A stretch of DNA of 64,000 bases from JAVVHH01 sp964657565. Lineage in GTDB: Bacteria > Pseudomonadota > Alphaproteobacteria > Acetobacterales > Acetobacteraceae. Numbering within the stretch: the first letter of the stretch is position 1; every line of letters begins with the position of its first letter. The stretch spans positions 1 to 64,000 of the forward strand of contig CAZZVQ010000010.1 in NCBI GenBank assembly GCA_964657565.1, in the 5' to 3' direction. The translations under genes and the position numbers were made by a program. Positions 44,730 to 53,695 of the stretch are shown here, one piece after another. Below the pieces are notes generated by a model, which was given only the letters and a program-made list of their open reading frames with translations, did no database searches and was not told the origin of the DNA.

Positions 44730-47371
44730 CGATCGACGGGAGCGTGCGCGATCTGGACGCGGCGCCGGGACAGTGCCTGCGCACCCTGCTGCGGGCGGCG
44801 GGCGCGTTCGGGGTCAAGAAGGGCTGCGACAGCGGCGATTGCGGCGCCTGCACCGTGATGCTCGACGGCCGCCCGGTCCATAGCTGCCTGGTGCCGGCGT
44901 TCCGCGCCGAGGGATCGGACGTCACGACGATCGCGGGGCTGGCGGCGGGCGACGAGCTGCACCGGGCCCAGCATGCGTTCCTCGACGCGCAGGCCTTCCA
45001 GTGCGGGTTCTGCACCGCCGGGATGGTGATGACGGCCGCCTGCCTCAACCAGGCCCAGGCCGCCGATCCCGCCACGACCATGCGCGGCAATCTGTGCCGC
45101 TGCACCGGCTATGGCAGCATCACGGCGGCACTGCGCGGGGCCGGCGCCACGGACGATGGCAGCCTGGCCGTGCCCGCCGGACCCGCGATCGTGACCGGCC
45201 GGGCGGCCTACACGTTCGACACCGACACCCCCGGCCTGCTCCATCTCAAGCTGCTGCGCTCGCCGCATGCGCACGCCGAGATCCGCGGCATCGACACGGA
45301 GGCGGCGCGAGCCCTGCCCGGCGTGATCGCGGTGCTGACGCACGCGGACGCGCCGGAGCTGCTGTTCTCCACCGCGCGCCACCAGAACTACCGCGACGAC
45401 CCCGACGACACGATGGTGCTGGACAAGGTGGTGCGGTTCATCGGCCAGCGCGTGGCCGCAGTGGTGGCGGAGACCGAAGCGATCGCCGAGGCGGCCTGCC
45501 GGCTGATCGTCGTCGACTACGCGCTCCTGCCCGCCGTGTTCGATCCGGCCGACGCGATGGCGCCCAGCGCCACGATCCTGCACGCCAAGGGCCGCGAGAG
45601 CCGCATCCACGCACCCGAGCGCAACGTCGCCGCCGAGCTGCATGGCGGCAGCGGCGACGTCGCCGCCGGGCTCGACGCCGCCGACGCGGTCTATAGCGGC
45701 GTGTTCGACAGCCAGCGCCTTCAGCACGCCGCGCTCGAGACCCATGGCGCCGTGGGATGGCTCGACGCGGACGGCCGGCTGGTGATCCGCAGCAGCACGC
45801 AGGTGCCGTTCCTCACCCGCGACATGCTGTGCCGGCTGTTCGGGCGCGACAAGGCGGAGATCCGCGTCCTCGCCGCCCGCGTCGGTGGCGGCTTCGGCGG
45901 CAAGCAGGAGATGCTGACCGAGGACATCGTCGCCCTGGCCGTCCTGCGCACCGGGCGCCCGGTGAAGCTCGAGCTGACCCGGCAGGAGCAATTCGAGACC
46001 ACCACCAGCCGGCATCCCATGCGCATCGAGGTCACGCTCGGCGCCACGCGAGACGGGAAGCTGACGGCGATGCGGATGTCGGTGCTGTCCAATACCGGCG
46101 CCTACGGCAACCACTCGGCGGGCGTGCTGTTCCATGCCTGCGACGAGAGCCTGGCCCTCTATCGCTGCCCCAACAAGCAAGTCGACGGGCACGCGGTCTA
46201 TACCAATACGGTGCCGGCCGGGGCGTTCCGCGGCTACGGGCTGCCGCAGTCGCTGTTCGCGATGGAGTCCGCCATCGACGCGCTGGCGCGGCAGGTGGGG
46301 ATCGATCCGTTCGAGTTCCGCCGCCGCAACATGGTCCGCTCGGGCGACCGGCTGGTGTCCAGCCACGACCATCCCGCCGATGTCGAATGGGGCAGCTACG
46401 GGCTCGACCAATGTCTCGACGCGGTCGAGGAGCGGCTGGCGGTGGGCGGCGAGACGGCGCCGTCCGGCCCGGAGTGGCGGGTGGGGAGCGGGATCGCGAT
46501 GTCGATGATCCACACGGTGCCACCCAACGGCCACCGTGCCGACGCGGCCATCGTTCCGCTGGGCGACGGCCGTTTCAAGCTGACGGTGGGCACGGCGGAG
46601 TTCGGCAACGGCACCGGCACGGTGCACACGCAATTCGCCGCGGAGGCGCTCGGGGTGGCGCCGGCGGCGATCGTCGTCGACGCGTCCGACACCGACGGCG
46701 GCGGGCACGACACCGGGGCCTATGGCAGCACCGGCACCGTCGTGGCGGGCACGGCGACGCTGGAGGCGGCGGCGGCGTTGCGGGCGCAGATGGATGCGTT
46801 CGCGGCCGAACGGGGGCTGGATGCCCGGGATGCCGGCGCGCTCGCCGATGCGGCGGCGCGGCGGGGTATCGTGCTGCGCGGGACGAGCGAGGTGACGGTG
46901 TACAAGCGCTCGCTGGCGTTCAACGTGCATGGCTTCAGGGTCGCGGTGAACCTGCGGACCGGGGCGCTGCGTATCCTGCGCAGCGTGCATGCGGCGGATG
47001 CCGGCCGGGTGGTGAACCTGCGGCAATGCCGCGGCCAGATCGAGGGCGGCGTCGCCCAGGGGCTCGGGGCGGCGCTGCACGAGGAGTTGGTGATAAGCGA
47101 CGGCCGGGTCACGAATGGCAGTTTCCGCAATTACCACATCCCCGCGTTCGCCGACGTGCCGCCGACGGAGGTGGTGTTCGCGCAGACGGTGGACAGCCTG
47201 GGTCCGAACGGCGCGAAATCGATGAGCGAGAGCCCGTTCAACCCGGTGGCCCCCGCTTTGGCCAACGCGATCGCCGACGCCACGGGCGTGCGCCTGCACG
47301 CGACGCCGCTGCGGCCGGACCGCATTTGGGGCGCCCTTCGAGCCCTCTCCCTCCGGGAGAGGGTTGGGTGA
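44720..47371 (+). CDS. Xanthine-dehydrogenase-type [2Fe-2S]/molybdopterin fusion subunit
   Basis: An 883-residue protein. Residues 1-140 hold two [2Fe-2S] sites: CDSGDCGACTVMLDG with a further Cys in HSCLVP, then CGFCTAGM and CRCTGYGS. Residues 150-883 are the molybdopterin-binding part: GGGFGGKQE, FRGYGLPQS with the substrate-facing Arg, and a C-terminal AKSMSESPFNP whose Glu corresponds to the catalytic base of the family. In the purine context, oxidation of hypoxanthine/xanthine to urate is likely. In most relatives the iron-sulfur and molybdenum parts are either separate or joined with FAD; here only FAD is separate. The last eight residues (LSLRERVG) are encoded by a palindromic repeat. 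Confidence 0.85.
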   Translation: MRLTIDGSVRDLDAAPGQCLRTLLRAAGAFGVKKGCDSGDCGACTVMLDGRPVHSCLVPAFRAEGSDVTTIAGLAAGDELHRAQHAFLDAQAFQCGFCTAGMVMTAACLNQAQAADPATTMRGNLCRCTGYGSITAALRGAGATDDGSLAVPAGPAIVTGRAAYTFDTDTPGLLHLKLLRSPHAHAEIRGIDTEAARALPGVIAVLTHADAPELLFSTARHQNYRDDPDDTMVLDKVVRFIGQRVAAVVAETEAIAEAACRLIVVDYALLPAVFDPADAMAPSATILHAKGRESRIHAPERNVAAELHGGSGDVAAGLDAADAVYSGVFDSQRLQHAALETHGAVGWLDADGRLVIRSSTQVPFLTRDMLCRLFGRDKAEIRVLAARVGGGFGGKQEMLTEDIVALAVLRTGRPVKLELTRQEQFETTTSRHPMRIEVTLGATRDGKLTAMRMSVLSNTGAYGNHSAGVLFHACDESLALYRCPNKQVDGHAVYTNTVPAGAFRGYGLPQSLFAMESAIDALARQVGIDPFEFRRRNMVRSGDRLVSSHDHPADVEWGSYGLDQCLDAVEERLAVGGETAPSGPEWRVGSGIAMSMIHTVPPNGHRADAAIVPLGDGRFKLTVGTAEFGNGTGTVHTQFAAEALGVAPAAIVVDASDTDGGGHDTGAYGSTGTVVAGTATLEAAAALRAQMDAFAAERGLDARDAGALADAAARRGIVLRGTSEVTVYKRSLAFNVHGFRVAVNLRTGALRILRSVHAADAGRVVNLRQCRGQIEGGVAQGLGAALHEELVISDGRVTNGSFRNYHIPAFADVPPTEVVFAQTVDSLGPNGAKSMSESPFNPVAPALANAIADATGVRLHATPLRPDRIWGALRALSLRERVG

Positions 47372-47450
47372 GGGTGGTGCCACACGTGGAGAGCCTCGGT
47401 TCGCTGGACCGAGCACCCTCACCCCAACCCTCTCCCGGAGGGAGAGGGAG
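47343..47450. repeat. Inverted pair of family B palindromes across an overlapping gene junction
   Basis: The left arm (47343-47377) begins CCCTCTCCCTCCGGGAGAGG and continues TTGGGTGAGGGTGG. The right arm (47414-47450) is its near-perfect inverse, about 36 bases away. The same core recurs singly at 54838-54860. The element spans the stop of the molybdenum subunit (47371) and the proposed start of the deaminase (47368), so it is translated in both. Confidence 0.8.
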
Positions 47451-48798
47451 CAACAACGAGCCACTCTGGCTCCGCGACCCGCTTGCCATCCTCGCCGACG
47501 CGCCGGGCGGAGTGCTGATCGACGGCGGCCGGATCACCCAGTTGCTCGGACGCGGCGAGACGCCGGCCGGGCCGCACCGCGTGTTCGATGCCAGCCGGCA
47601 TGTCGTGCTGCCGGGGCTGATCAACACGCATCATCATTTCTATCAAACCCTGACCCGGGCGCTGCCGGCGGCGCTGGATCGGACGCTGTTCCCCTGGCTG
47701 GAAGCGCTCTACCCGGTCTGGGCGCGCCTCACGCCGGAGGCGCTGGACGCGGCGGTCACGGTGGCGATGGCCGAGCTGCTGCTGTCGGGCTGCACGACCA
47801 CGACGGACCATCATTACGTCTTCCCCGGCGGGCTCGAGGATGGAATTGCCATCGAAGCGGCCGCCGCTTCCCGGCTGGGCATCCGCGCCGTGCTCACGCG
47901 AGGCTCGATGGACCTCTCGCAACGGGATGGCGGCCTGCCGCCCGACAGCGTGGTGCAGGACCGCGACACCATCCTCGCCGACAGCGAGCGGCTCGTCGCC
48001 CAATTTCACGACCCGGCCCCGCACGCCATGCTGCAGATCGCGCTGGCCCCCTGCTCGCCCTTCTCGGTCACCGAAGGCCTCATGCGCGACACCGCGGCGC
48101 TGGCGGACCGGCATGGCCTGTTGCTGCACACGCATCTCGCCGAGACGATGGACGAGGCGGCGTTCTGTCAGTCGCGCTTCAACTGCTCGCCGCTCGACTA
48201 TCTCGAAGCCTGCGGCTGGATGCGGCCCGGCACGTGGCTCGCGCACGGCATCCACTTCGACGCGCCGGAAATAACGCGGTTGGCCAAGGCCGGCGTTGGG
48301 GTGACGCATTGCCCGTGCAGCAACCAGGTGCTCGCCTCCGGCACCTGCCCGGTCTGCGCCTTGGAGGCGGCCGGGGTGGCGGTCGGCCTCGGGGTGGATG
48401 GGTCCGCCTCGAACGATGGCTCGAACCTGATGCAGGAGATCCGGGCGGCGTTCCTGTTGCAGCGGGGGGCCAACGGGATCGACGCGGTCAGCCACAAGGA
48501 CGCGCTCCGCTGGGCGACGGAGGGGTCGGCCGCGTGCCTGCGGCGGCCGGAGCTGGGGCGGATCGCGGTGGGCGCGGCGGCCGATCTCGGGCTGTTCCGG
48601 CTGGACGAACTGCGGTTCTCCGGCGCGGGCGACCCGATCGCGGCGCTGGTGCTATGCGGGGGGCACCGCGCCGACCGGGTCATGGTGGCGGGGCGCTGGG
48701 TGGTCGAGGACGGCGCCATCCCCGGGCTGGATGTGCCGGCGCTGATGCAGCGACACGGCGACGCCGCGCGAGCATTGCGCCTCGAACATCGCTGGTAG
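47368..48798 (+). CDS. 8-oxoguanine deaminase-like amidohydrolase
   Basis: A 476-residue metal-dependent hydrolase. VLPGLINTHHHFYQTLTRALP carries the zinc-binding His-x-His, followed by HTHLAE, HGIHF and VDGSASNDGSN with the metal-binding Asp. The LTRALPAALDRTLFPWL stretch is typical of the 8-oxoguanine-deaminase/TrzN-type branch. The product of 8-oxoguanine would be urate, the same as that of the preceding xanthine dehydrogenase. The proposed GTG overlaps the previous stop as GTGA. About 35 N-terminal residues then derive from a repeat (APSPQPSPGGRGSNN) before PLWLRDPLAILAD; other GTG starts at 47374, 47377 or 47386 are possible. Confidence 0.82.
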   Translation: MRVVPHVESLGSLDRAPSPQPSPGGRGSNNEPLWLRDPLAILADAPGGVLIDGGRITQLLGRGETPAGPHRVFDASRHVVLPGLINTHHHFYQTLTRALPAALDRTLFPWLEALYPVWARLTPEALDAAVTVAMAELLLSGCTTTTDHHYVFPGGLEDGIAIEAAAASRLGIRAVLTRGSMDLSQRDGGLPPDSVVQDRDTILADSERLVAQFHDPAPHAMLQIALAPCSPFSVTEGLMRDTAALADRHGLLLHTHLAETMDEAAFCQSRFNCSPLDYLEACGWMRPGTWLAHGIHFDAPEITRLAKAGVGVTHCPCSNQVLASGTCPVCALEAAGVAVGLGVDGSASNDGSNLMQEIRAAFLLQRGANGIDAVSHKDALRWATEGSAACLRRPELGRIAVGAAADLGLFRLDELRFSGAGDPIAALVLCGGHRADRVMVAGRWVVEDGAIPGLDVPALMQRHGDAARALRLEHRW

Positions 48799-48888
48799 CA
48801 GCTCAGAACATGCGTTACTGTCGCGGTAATTGAGGGGCCGACACGGCTCCCAGCGGGAGGACGTGATATCAGCCACATCGACGGCGAC

Positions 48889-49701
48889 GTGACGCTGGAG
48901 CGTATGCCATTGGCATGCGGGAGTGCGCCGTTGCTCGAGGTCGAGGGCGTGGCGCTGCGTTTCGGCGCCATCCGCGCGCTGCAGCGCGTGTCGTTCACCG
49001 TCGGCGCCGGGCAGATCTGCGGCCTGATCGGGCCCAACGGCTCCGGCAAGACCACCATGTTCAACTGCATCAGCGGCATCTACCGCCCGCAGGAGGGCGA
49101 GATCCGCCTCGGCGGGCAGTCGCTGCGCGGGGTCAGCAAGCACAGCATCGTCGACCGCGGCATCGGGCGCACGTTCCAGAACGTGGCGCTGTTCCGCTCC
49201 ATGACCGTGCGCGACAACATGCTGGCCGGCGCGCACCATCTCGGCCGATCCGGCTTCCTGTCCAACGCCTTCCGCCTGCCGCGCGCCCGGCGCGAGGAGC
49301 GGGCGGCGCATGAGCACATGGAGCGGCTGCTCGACTTTCTCGACCTGCGCAGCGTCGCGGGCGTCGAGGTGTCGGCGCTGCCGTTCGGCACCCAGAAGCG
49401 CGTCGAGATGGCGCGGGCGCTGATCGGGCGCCCGAAGCTGCTGCTGCTCGACGAGCCCGCCGGCGGGCTCAACCATAGCGAGGTCGACGAGCTGGCCGGG
49501 CTGATCCGCCACGTCAGCGACGAACTCGACACCAGCGTGCTGCTGGTCGAGCACCACATGAACCTGGTCATGCGGGTGTCGGACAAGGTCGTCGCGCTCG
49601 AACTCGGCCGCAAGATCGCCGATGGACTGCCCGCCGACGTGCAGACCGATCCGGATGTGATCCGCGCCTACCTCGGCGAACCCATCCATGCATCTGCTTG
49701 A
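48889..49701 (+). CDS. livG: Branched-chain-type ABC transporter ATPase LivG
   Basis: A 270-residue ATPase with Walker A GPNGSGKTT, the LivG-type GIGRTFQNVALFRSMTVRDNM, a degenerate signature SALPFGTQKRVEMARAL and Walker B LLLLDEPAGGLN. It starts at a GTG (48889); an ATG at 48904 is also possible. It energises uptake of an amino acid, urea or related compound with the next four genes. Its 3' end overlaps livF by 14 bases. Confidence 0.87.
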   Translation: MTLERMPLACGSAPLLEVEGVALRFGAIRALQRVSFTVGAGQICGLIGPNGSGKTTMFNCISGIYRPQEGEIRLGGQSLRGVSKHSIVDRGIGRTFQNVALFRSMTVRDNMLAGAHHLGRSGFLSNAFRLPRARREERAAHEHMERLLDFLDLRSVAGVEVSALPFGTQKRVEMARALIGRPKLLLLDEPAGGLNHSEVDELAGLIRHVSDELDTSVLLVEHHMNLVMRVSDKVVALELGRKIADGLPADVQTDPDVIRAYLGEPIHASA

Positions 49702-50395
49702 CGTCAAGGGGTTACATGCCCGTTACGGCGATGTGCGGGTGCTGCACGGCATCGACTTCCATGTCGAACAGGGCGGGCTGACGGCGCTGCTTGGCGCCAA
49801 CGGGGCAGGCAAGACCACCACGCTGCGGGCGCTGTCCGGCATGATCCGCACCGAGGGCAGCATCATGCTCGCCGGCACCCAGCTCGACGGCCTGCGCCCC
49901 GAACAGGTGGCCCGGCACGGTGTGGCGCATGTGCCGGACGGCCGCGGCACGATCCTCGAGCTGAGCGTCGACGAGAACCTCCAGCTCGGCGCCTACACGC
50001 GTAAGAAGGCCGAGGCGGCGGCCGATCTGGAGCGCGTGCTCGACTACTTCCCCAAGCTGCGGCAGCGCTACAAGCAGCAGGCCGGCACCCTGTCCGGCGG
50101 CGAGCAGCAGATGCTGGCGATCGGCCGCGCGCTGATGCTGCGCCCGCGCCTGCTGCTGCTCGACGAGCCCTCGTTCGGGCTGGCCCCGCTCGTCATCCGG
50201 GAGATCTTCGACATCATGCGGCGCATCCGCGACCAGGACGGGGTGAGCATCCTGCTGGTCGAGCAGAATGCCAGCCTCGCGCTCGACCTCGCCGACCAGG
50301 CCTGCTTGCTGGAGACCGGGCGCATCGTCGCCAGCGGCCCGGCCCACGAGATCGCCCGGGACGAGTCCGTCCGCCGCTCGTATTTGGGGTATTGA
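49688..50395 (+). CDS. livF: Branched-chain-type ABC transporter ATPase LivF
   Basis: A 235-residue ATPase with Walker A GANGAGKTT, LivF-type GVAHVPDGRGTILELSVDENL, signature LSGGEQQML and LLLLDEPSFGLAP. It overlaps livG by 14 bases and forms the second nucleotide-binding subunit. The gap to livH (80 bases) is filled by a palindromic repeat. Confidence 0.9.
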   Translation: MHLLDVKGLHARYGDVRVLHGIDFHVEQGGLTALLGANGAGKTTTLRALSGMIRTEGSIMLAGTQLDGLRPEQVARHGVAHVPDGRGTILELSVDENLQLGAYTRKKAEAAADLERVLDYFPKLRQRYKQQAGTLSGGEQQMLAIGRALMLRPRLLLLDEPSFGLAPLVIREIFDIMRRIRDQDGVSILLVEQNASLALDLADQACLLETGRIVASGPAHEIARDESVRRSYLGY

Positions 50396-50408
50396 GAGAT
50401 GGAACTGC

Positions 50409-50469
50409 GTAGGGTGGGCTTCAGCCCACCACATCGAGCGCCGACATGGTGGGCTAAAGCCCACCCTAC
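50409..50469. repeat. Palindromic repeat (family A) between livF and livH
   Basis: Arms of 23 bases (50409-50431 and 50447-50469), GTAGGGTGGGCTTCAGCCCA and its inverse with one mismatch. Each arm also folds on itself (GGGCTTTAGCCC). The same consensus forms the element at 56474-56529. It ends six bases before the livH start. Confidence 0.85.
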
Positions 50470-50475
50470 ACGCTG

Positions 50476-51345
50476 ATGGAAGGCTTTCTCCATCAGCTGC
50501 TTGCCGGGATCGCGTCGGGCGGCATCTATGCCAGCGTCGCCCTGGCGCTGGTCATGATCTTTCAGGCGACGCACCACGTGAACTTCGCCCAGGGAGAGAT
50601 GGCGATGTTCTCGACCTACATCGCCCTGGCGCTCATCCAAGCGGGCCTGCCGTACTGGGTCGCCTTCGCGGTGACGGTGGCGGCGTCCTTCGTGATCGGG
50701 GCGATCATCCAGCGGGTGTTGCTGACGCCGCTGGCCGGCTCGCCGGTGCTGGCGAGCGTGGGCGTATTCATCGGGCTGCTGCTGATCTTCAACAGCGCCG
50801 CGGGCTGGCTGTTCGGCTACACGCTCAAGCAATTCCCGTCGCCGTTCGACGGGCCGCCGGTGCTGGGCGGCTTCGTCACGCCGCATGATCTCGGGGCCTT
50901 CGCCGTGACGATGGTGGTGCTGCTGGCGGTCTGGGCGTTCTTCCGGTTCACCAAGCTCGGCCTGGCGATGCGCGCGGCGGCCTACAACCCGGCGTCCAGC
51001 CGGCTCATGGGCATCCGCGTCGGCGCCATGCTGGCGCTCGGCTGGGGGCTGGCGGCGTCGATCGGGGCGGTCGCGGGCATGATGGTGGCGCCGGTGGTGT
51101 TCCTCGACCCCAACATGATGTCCGGCGTGTTGCTGTATGCGTTCGCCGGCGCGCTGCTGGGCGGGATCGCCAACCCGCTCGGGGCCGTGGCCGGCGGTTT
51201 CGCCATCGGCATCATCGAGAACCTGGCCGGCACCTACCTCGTGGGCAACGAGCTGAAGCTGACGCTGGCGCTCGTGATCATCGTAGGGGTGCTGATGGTC
51301 AAACCGGCCGGGATCTTCGGCCGCGTTGTGGTGAGCCGCGTATGA
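50476..51345 (+). CDS. livH: Branched-chain-type ABC transporter permease LivH
   Basis: A 289-residue permease with about eight helices and the LivH block GIASGGIYASVALALVMIFQATHHVNFAQGEMAM. It pairs with LivM. No Shine-Dalgarno sequence is visible before its ATG because a palindrome ends six bases upstream; the repeat's stem may reduce translation or mRNA decay between the subunits. The start of livM overlaps its stop by four bases. Confidence 0.9.
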   Translation: MEGFLHQLLAGIASGGIYASVALALVMIFQATHHVNFAQGEMAMFSTYIALALIQAGLPYWVAFAVTVAASFVIGAIIQRVLLTPLAGSPVLASVGVFIGLLLIFNSAAGWLFGYTLKQFPSPFDGPPVLGGFVTPHDLGAFAVTMVVLLAVWAFFRFTKLGLAMRAAAYNPASSRLMGIRVGAMLALGWGLAASIGAVAGMMVAPVVFLDPNMMSGVLLYAFAGALLGGIANPLGAVAGGFAIGIIENLAGTYLVGNELKLTLALVIIVGVLMVKPAGIFGRVVVSRV

Positions 51346-52438
51346 GCGGCGTGCGCGACACCATCCTGGGCCTCGTCGTCGTGCTGGTGGCGGGGTCGCT
51401 GGCTTTCGTCGTCAGCGATTACCGGCTGTTCCAGCTCACCACGATGGCGATCTACGCGATCGCGATCCTCGGGCTGGCCCTGGTCACCGGCTATAACGNN
51501 NNNNNNNNNNNNNNNNNNNNNNNNNNNNNNNNNNNNNNNNNNNNNNNNNNNNNNNNNNNNNNNNNNNNNNNNNNNNNNNNNNNNNNNNNNNNNNNNNNAT
51601 GGCGATCTACGCGATCGCGATCCTCGGGCTGGCCCTGGTCACCGGCTATAACGGGCAGATCTCGCTCGGCCATGGCGCATTCTACGCGCTGGGCGCCTAC
51701 GTCACCGCGATCCTCACCTCGCTCTACGACGTGCCCTACTGGGCGACGCTGCCGGTGTCGGCGGCGGTCTGCGCGGGGATCGGGTTCCTCGTCGGCCTGC
51801 CGGCGCTGCGCCTCGGCGGCCTGTATCTGGCGCTGACGACGTTCGCGCTGGCCGTCGCGACCCCGCAATTGCTGAAGCACAAGGCACTGGAGCACTGGAC
51901 CGGCGGCGTCCAGGGCATCGTGGTCGATAAGCCGGACCCGCCCTTCGGGCTGCCGATCAATGCGGACCAATGGGTGTATCTGTTCAGCCTCGCGGTCGGC
52001 GCGGTGCTGTTCGGGCTGGTCGGCAACCTCGTGCGCGGCCGCATCGGCCGGGCCATGCGGGCCGTGCGGGACAACGCGCTGGCGGCCGAGGCGACCGGGA
52101 TCGACGTCGCCCAGTTCAAGACACGCACCTTCGCCGTCAGCGCCGTCATCACCGGGATCGCCGGGTCGCTGAGCGCGATCGTGGTCGGCTTCGTCTCGCC
52201 GGACAGCTTCACGGTGTTCCTCTCCATCACCCTGTTCACCGGGCTGGTGGTCGGCGGCGCGGCGACGGTGGCCGGGCCGGTATTCGGCGCGATCTTCATC
52301 ACCTTCTTGCCCAACGTCGCCGAGCAAATCTCCAAGGCCGCGCCGGGGGTCATCTACGGCGTCGTCCTGATCGCCTTCATGTTCCTGCTGCCCGCCGGGG
52401 TGGCGGGCGGCCTCAGTCGGCTGCTGCGTCAACGATAA
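51342..52438 (+). CDS. livM: Branched-chain-type ABC transporter permease LivM, split by a false gap
   Basis: The gene reads MSGVRDTILGLVVVLVAGSL from 51342, is interrupted by 100 N, and continues as NGQISLGHGAFYALGAYVTA to the stop at 52438. The 55 bases before the gap (51444-51498) are repeated exactly after it (51599-51653). Removing the gap and one copy leaves 942 bases, a single frame of 313 residues with about nine helices and the LivM signature NGQISLGHGAFYALGAY. So the gene is intact, not broken. It pairs with LivH; the substrate of the transporter is unknown. Confidence 0.88.
51499..51598. other. Assembly gap (100 N), probably artefactual
   Basis: One hundred N between two identical 55-base copies (51444-51498 and 51599-51653). 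The flanking contigs simply overlap, so no sequence is missing here. Confidence 0.93.
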
Positions 52439-52454
52439 TCGAAGGAGGAAGCCC

Positions 52455-53669
52455 ATGTTCCGCCGCACCCTACTCACGACCGCCGGCGCCGCGCTGGCCA
52501 CGCCTGCCCTGCTCCGCCGCGCCTGGGCGGCCGAGACGCCGGGCGTGACCGCGACCGAGATCAAGATCGGCCACACCGACGCCTATAGCGGCCCGGCCTC
52601 CGCCTACGGCGTGATCGGGCTCGGGCTGCAGGCCTATTTCAAGCGGCTGAACGAGAACGGCGGCATCCAAGGCCGTCAGATCAACTTCATCACCTACGAC
52701 GACGGCTACTCCCCGCCCAAGACGGTCGAGCAGACCCGGCGCCTCGTCGAGCAGGATGGGGTCGCCTTCACCATGAACGCCCTCGGCACGCCGACGCAGA
52801 CCGCGGTGCAACGCTACATGAACCAGAAGAAGGTGCCGCAAGTCTTCGTATCCAGCGGCGCCAACAAATGGGCCAACACCAAGGACTTCCCCTGGACGAT
52901 CGGCTGGCAGCCGAGCTACCGGACCGAGGGGCAGATCTACGCCAAGTATATCCTGGCCAATAAGCCCGACGGCAAGATCGCGGTGCTGTACCAGAACGAC
53001 GATTTCGGCAAAGACTACCTGCTCGGGCTGAAGGACGTGCTGGGCGACAAGTTCGACAGGATGGTCGTCAACCAGTCCAGCTATGAAGTCACCGACCCGA
53101 CCATCGACAGCCAGGCCGTCGCGATGAAATCGTCGGGCGCCGACGTGCTGGTGTCCGCCGCCACGCCGAAATTCGCCGCGCAGATCATCCGCAAGATCTA
53201 CGATCTCGACTGGAAGCCGCTGCATTTCGTCACCGACGTGTCGATCTCGGTCGGCGCCGTCATCAACCCGGCCGGTCCCGAGCGCGCCACCGGGCTGATC
53301 GCGGCGTCGTACCTGAAGGACAATTCGGATCCGCAGTGGAAAGACGATCCCGGCATGAACGAATGGCGCGAGTTCATGAAGACATACATGCCCGATGCCG
53401 AGCTGTCGGACTCGAACTATCCCTATGCCTACGGCGTGGGGACATCGTGCATGCAAGTGCTGAAACAGTGCGGCTCCGACTTCTCGCGCGAGAACATCAT
53501 GGCGCAAGCCAAGAACATGGCGCCGCATCAGCCGCCGACGCTCATTCCCGGCGTCATCGTCAGTACTACCGCGAGCAACGCCCACCCGATCCGCCACATG
53601 CACATGCAGCGCTGGAACGGCACGCGGTGGGAGCTGTTCGGCGACATCATCGAGGGCGCCGGCAGCTAA
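52455..53669 (+). CDS. livK: Branched-chain-type ABC transporter binding protein LivK
   Basis: A 404-residue precursor with a Tat-like signal (MFRRTLLTTAGAALATPALLRRAWA). The mature part has the family blocks GVTATEIKIGHTDAYSGPASAYG, INFITYDDGYSPPKTVEQTRRLVEQD and GKIAVLYQNDDFGKDYL. It is the periplasmic receptor of the LivGFHM importer; the ligand may be an amino acid, amide or aromatic compound and cannot be told. GAAGGAGGAAG precedes the ATG, the strongest ribosome site of the operon, as expected for an abundant binding protein. Confidence 0.9.
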   Translation: MFRRTLLTTAGAALATPALLRRAWAAETPGVTATEIKIGHTDAYSGPASAYGVIGLGLQAYFKRLNENGGIQGRQINFITYDDGYSPPKTVEQTRRLVEQDGVAFTMNALGTPTQTAVQRYMNQKKVPQVFVSSGANKWANTKDFPWTIGWQPSYRTEGQIYAKYILANKPDGKIAVLYQNDDFGKDYLLGLKDVLGDKFDRMVVNQSSYEVTDPTIDSQAVAMKSSGADVLVSAATPKFAAQIIRKIYDLDWKPLHFVTDVSISVGAVINPAGPERATGLIAASYLKDNSDPQWKDDPGMNEWREFMKTYMPDAELSDSNYPYAYGVGTSCMQVLKQCGSDFSRENIMAQAKNMAPHQPPTLIPGVIVSTTASNAHPIRHMHMQRWNGTRWELFGDIIEGAGS

Positions 53670-53695
53670 CAGCCGGCCCCTCTCTGGTGTCGCGG

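Noticed and set aside
51444..51653. A genuine tandem duplication or broken livM
   Set aside because: The copies are exactly identical, flank a standard 100-N spacer, and merging them restores an intact frame.
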